From Culex pipiens pallens (lineage: Eukaryota; Arthropoda; Insecta; Diptera; Culicidae): DNA of 64,000 bases. The first letter of the stretch is position 1; every line of letters starts with the position of its first letter. The DNA is taken from the NCBI RefSeq assembly GCF_016801865.2, contig NC_068938.1:15286746-15350745 (forward strand), in the 5' to 3' direction. This document shows, one piece after another, positions 60,886-64,000 of this stretch. The position numbers and the translations under genes were made by a program. Below the pieces are notes generated by a model. That model was given only the letters and a program-made list of their open reading frames with translations. It had not been told where the DNA came from and searched no databases.

Positions 60886-62510
60886 GGAGATGGTGATCTT
60901 AGCGGGTTGCAGACTGGATTTCGTCATGTATGTGTGATAATTGTCCAGCTCCGGCTGCTTAGAAATTGATTAGAGGGAATTAAAACCAATTCTACCAGAA
61001 CATGACAGGTAGCACCATGAAAGCCATCCATTGCCGGCCGCTCCCATCTCCACCATTCACCGGGGCAGGAATAAGGATTAGGAGCACGGGAAGTGTTGAT
61101 GCTAAACTTACTTAGAAAAAGGTAGCGAAACCGCAGGCTCTTTTTCCCAACCTTATTGTGGAACTTGATCAAACTGACCGTTTGACCAAATTTGATCGAA
61201 TTTAAACAACAAGGTTGCGTAAGTGTCGCGGGGAGTTGGTAGTTGTGATGGGTAAAGGTCTGGGAGTCGCCCTAAGCAAGCGATACGACCATTGGCATAA
61301 ATGAAGTTTACTGTTAGGTTATTATTCTCAAGGCAAGCAATCGGATGCTGCTGTTGAGACAATTCCCGTTTAGTCAAATTGGTGAAATTAGTATTTTTAT
61401 CAGATTGAATTTTATTCTCAAGTCAAGCAATAAGATGTTGCTGTTGAGACCGTTGTCATTTAGTTGGTGAATGTTTAACACTTTATCCCGACGCGAATAT
61501 TTGTTTAAGATCCAATATTAGACAGCCGGCTGTGGAAATAAGGGATCCTTTGAATAAATTCAAATGTTGACGAAGACATACAGACTATGGCTAAACCATT
61601 CTTGAATAAAAATGCAATTTATGAATAAATAAAAATATAAATTGGCAGTACAAGTTACGCAAAATACGCGGAGCATTCCGAAATGATTCTAATGAATCTA
61701 CTTGCACCGTGGCCGAAAAAGGCAACAAACAGACCGAAAACGCATCGCAAATCGAACTAACTTAGCCGAATCAATCACGGGAAAGTGGATACGAATGTTA
61801 GTACAATACTTTCATTTGTTGTGCACGCGACGCGAAACAAAAGGAGCAGAACAAAAAACAAACACAAACGAGAGGCGTAGGTTAACAAAGATAACTAAAA
61901 ATGAAAAATAGCAGCTCCTCTAATTACGTAATAAAATAACGCTCCCTCATAAGATAATTTTAGTTCCTGTAAAGAAATCTGTAAGGACAAAAACTGGAAT
62001 CTGCTACAAAAATAAGAAAAAGTCTGTACTACTCTCAATTCTATTTTTCTGCGTCCACTGTTATTTTTGACAGCTTGGACGTGAAAGCTGACACGCTCAT
62101 CTCGCTCTCTCAAATCCAGAGGAAAAACGATTTAAAGAAAAGGAGAGGAGGACGATTGGACAAAGATAGAACATTTTGGAAAGATCTCACCCGGAACTCG
62201 TCGATCTCGTTGCCGTCGCGAAACTGTGCTAAGCGCGCTGACCAACGTGAAGTGGCCCACTTCAATGAACAACATTCCAGCCCGTCTCGCTCTCTCCCAA
62301 TGCGCCTCCAAGCCACCACCCTCCACGCTGCCCGCCTCTGCTAGCACCGTCCACCGCTGTTACGGAACTCAAATCCCACTTCCGGGGAAAAGGCAATTTC
62401 GGTGCGCAGATGAAATCCGGGAAGGCGGCTCTTCTCAATCACTTCAAAATCCTCACTCTCACTTCGTGATCTTTCACACATTTCTCCGATAACACGCCAC
62501 ACACACACAA
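60886..62510. other. non-repetitive island between the heptamer arrays
   Basis: Bases 62050-62500 are GC-rich. On the minus strand they carry a good donor (TTCCGG|GTGAGATC, about 62190) after an open stretch, which could be a 5' UTR or first exon of a leftward transcript. The open frames there (70-89 codons) match nothing I recognise. The remainder (60.9-62.0 kb) is unassigned. Confidence 0.35.
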
Positions 62511-62512
62511 TC

Positions 62513-63370
62513 AAAAACTAAAAACTAAAAACTAAAAACTAAAAACTAAAAACTAAAAACTAAAAACTAAAAACTAAAACCAAAAAACTAAAAACTAAAA
62601 ACTAAAAACTAAAAACTAAAAACTAAAAACTAAAAACTAAAAACTAAAAACTAAAAACTAAAAACTAAAAACTAAAAACTAAAAACTAAAAACTAAAAAC
62701 TAAAAACTAAAAACTAAAAACTAAAAACTAAAAACTAAAAACTAAAAACTAAAACTAAAAACTAAAAACTAAAAACTAAAAACTAAAAACTAAAAACTAA
62801 AAACTAAAAACTAAAAACTAAAAACTAAAAACTAAAAACTAAAAACTAAAAACTAAAAACTAAAAACTAAAAACTAAAAACTAAAAACTAAAAACTAAAA
62901 ACAAAAAACTAAAAACTAAAAACTAAAAACTAAAAACTAAAAACTAAAAACTAAAAAACTAAAAACTAAAAACTAAAAACTAAAAACTAAAAACTAAAAA
63001 CTAAAAACTAAAAACTAAAAACTAAAAACTAAAAACTAAAAACTAAAAACTAAAAACTAAAAACTAAAAACTAAAAACTAAAACTAAACTAAAAACTAAA
63101 AACTAAAAACTAAAAACTAAAAACTAAAAACTAAAAACTAAAAACTAAAAACTAAAAACTAAAAACTAAAAACTAAAAACTAAAAACTAAAAACTAAAAA
63201 CTAAAAACTAAAAACTAAAAACTAAAAACTAAAAACTAAAAACTAAAAACTAAAAACTAAAAACTAAAAACTAAAAACTAAAAACTAAAAACTAAAAACT
63301 AAAAACTAAAAACTAAAAACTAAAAACTAAAAACTAAAAACTAAAAACTAAAAACTAAAAACTAAAAACT
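62513..63370. repeat. CTAAAAA heptamer array, block 2
   Basis: About 122 tandem copies with a few unit-length errors (for example near 62575, 62752, 62902, 62955 and 63080). Same unit and orientation as block 1, 1.7 kb away. Confidence 0.97.
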
Positions 63371-64000
63371 AGAGGTCATTTTGAGCAACTTTTTTTCCAA
63401 GAAAATTTTTACTTCTCTTGTTTTCTGTTTTTCTTGTTTCCTGTCTGGCTCGGCAAAGTCAGATCCCTTAAAAGAGTAAATATGCTCACTGGGAATACTG
63501 ACCGGTAGGGGATGGCTTAGTGATTTTTCACGCTCAAAAATTGCAAATTTCACGGGGACCTTAATTTCAAAACACCAAATTTCACGGAAATTTCGCGGAA
63601 CGTGAAAAATATTAAAATATTTATCTCAGAAACTACTTTTTATGCTTTATTATTTATTGTTTCCAATAAACTTAAAAAATCTTAACTTTATTTTAACGTG
63701 ACACTAAAAAAACTTTAAGTGATTTAAAAATAAATCCACGTATTGTCATTTATTGAGCTGCTTTTTTAACATTCCAACGCCCAAGGCTCTAAAAAAGTTG
63801 GAACGGTAACTTCAACTTGCTGGTTCTCAGGCATAACTCAACCAATCAAGATGATTCTTCTTTCTAGTGATTTGTTAGGATGTCTAGATGATTCTAGAAC
63901 TTTGCAGAACTTAATTTGATCAAATCTGTAATTATTGCGAACAAAAACATCGTTCCAACTTTTTTTTTGCTTGTAAAAAAAATTCGCCAAAAATTCCGCG
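63371..64000. other. repeat fragments and AT-rich sequence at the right edge
   Basis: Bases 63371-63440 match the interior of the 28139-28726 MITE (GGTCATTTTGAGCAACT, CTTCTCTTGTTTT). Bases 63440-63510 match the SINE at 14636. The rest is AT-rich with TTTCACGG/AATTTCGCGGA words; no gene is seen. Confidence 0.55.

Noticed and set aside
60406..63370. Interstitial telomeric repeat
   Set aside because: CTAAAAA has no G-rich strand like TTAGG or TTTAGGG, and Diptera do not use telomerase repeats; kept only as a satellite.

Overview
The window is animal nuclear DNA, almost certainly from a culicine mosquito and most likely Culex. The genes are split by small introns (55-67 bp) and a few long repeat-filled ones. 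The encoded proteins are insect-type. Two copies of a dimeric tRNA-derived SINE resemble the Twin family described from Culex pipiens. The AT-rich filler is dense with MITEs and short-period satellites. No prokaryotic or viral gene system was seen.

Four genes are supported, each with splice sites and reading phase that agree exon by exon. (1) On the minus strand, bases 1-6309, the 5' part of eyes shut/spacemaker (eys): signal segment, eight EGF modules, a Thr/Ser-rich mucin-like linker and the start of a laminin-G region. The gene runs off the left edge. (2) On the plus strand, 9603-10367, a 212-residue homologue of MKRN2OS, divergent from eys. (3) On the plus strand, 24922-30788, Rab5 (215 residues, four coding exons), with a probable noncoding 5' exon and a long A-rich 3' UTR. 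(4) On the minus strand, 40108-54598, Strip, the STRIPAK core component (854 residues, nine coding exons), convergent with Rab5. The genes do not form a pathway. Rab5 and Strip both act in endosome and trafficking biology, but their adjacency is probably incidental.

The rest is repeats. Bases 6.6-9 kb and 10.8-11.7 kb hold long inverted-repeat (foldback) elements. Bases 12-20 kb hold gene-like GC-rich blocks (possible 5' UTR exons of Rab5), a tRNA-related SINE, and a small non-autonomous LTR element whose 5' LTR is replaced by an 867-bp perfect-looking palindrome. Bases 20-24 kb are AT-rich and carry a Twin-like SINE and several MITEs. Rab5 intron 3 (25.6-30.7 kb) contains five DNA elements, two of them nested hAT-type insertions. 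Bases 33-37 kb are an 8-bp satellite field broken by retroposons. Strip introns 4 and 6 contain more MITEs, a triple nest of elements and another 8-bp array. Bases 54.7-64 kb have hAT elements, CG-rich blocks and two arrays of the heptamer CTAAAAA.

The most useful observations are about mobile elements. A MITE family with CTGCC ends makes 4-bp target duplications in all three copies. Several unrelated MITE families repeat their own terminal word inside the element. Two insertions have matching empty sites in paralogous repeats elsewhere in the window. A SINE has a near-intact tRNA-Glu-like head.
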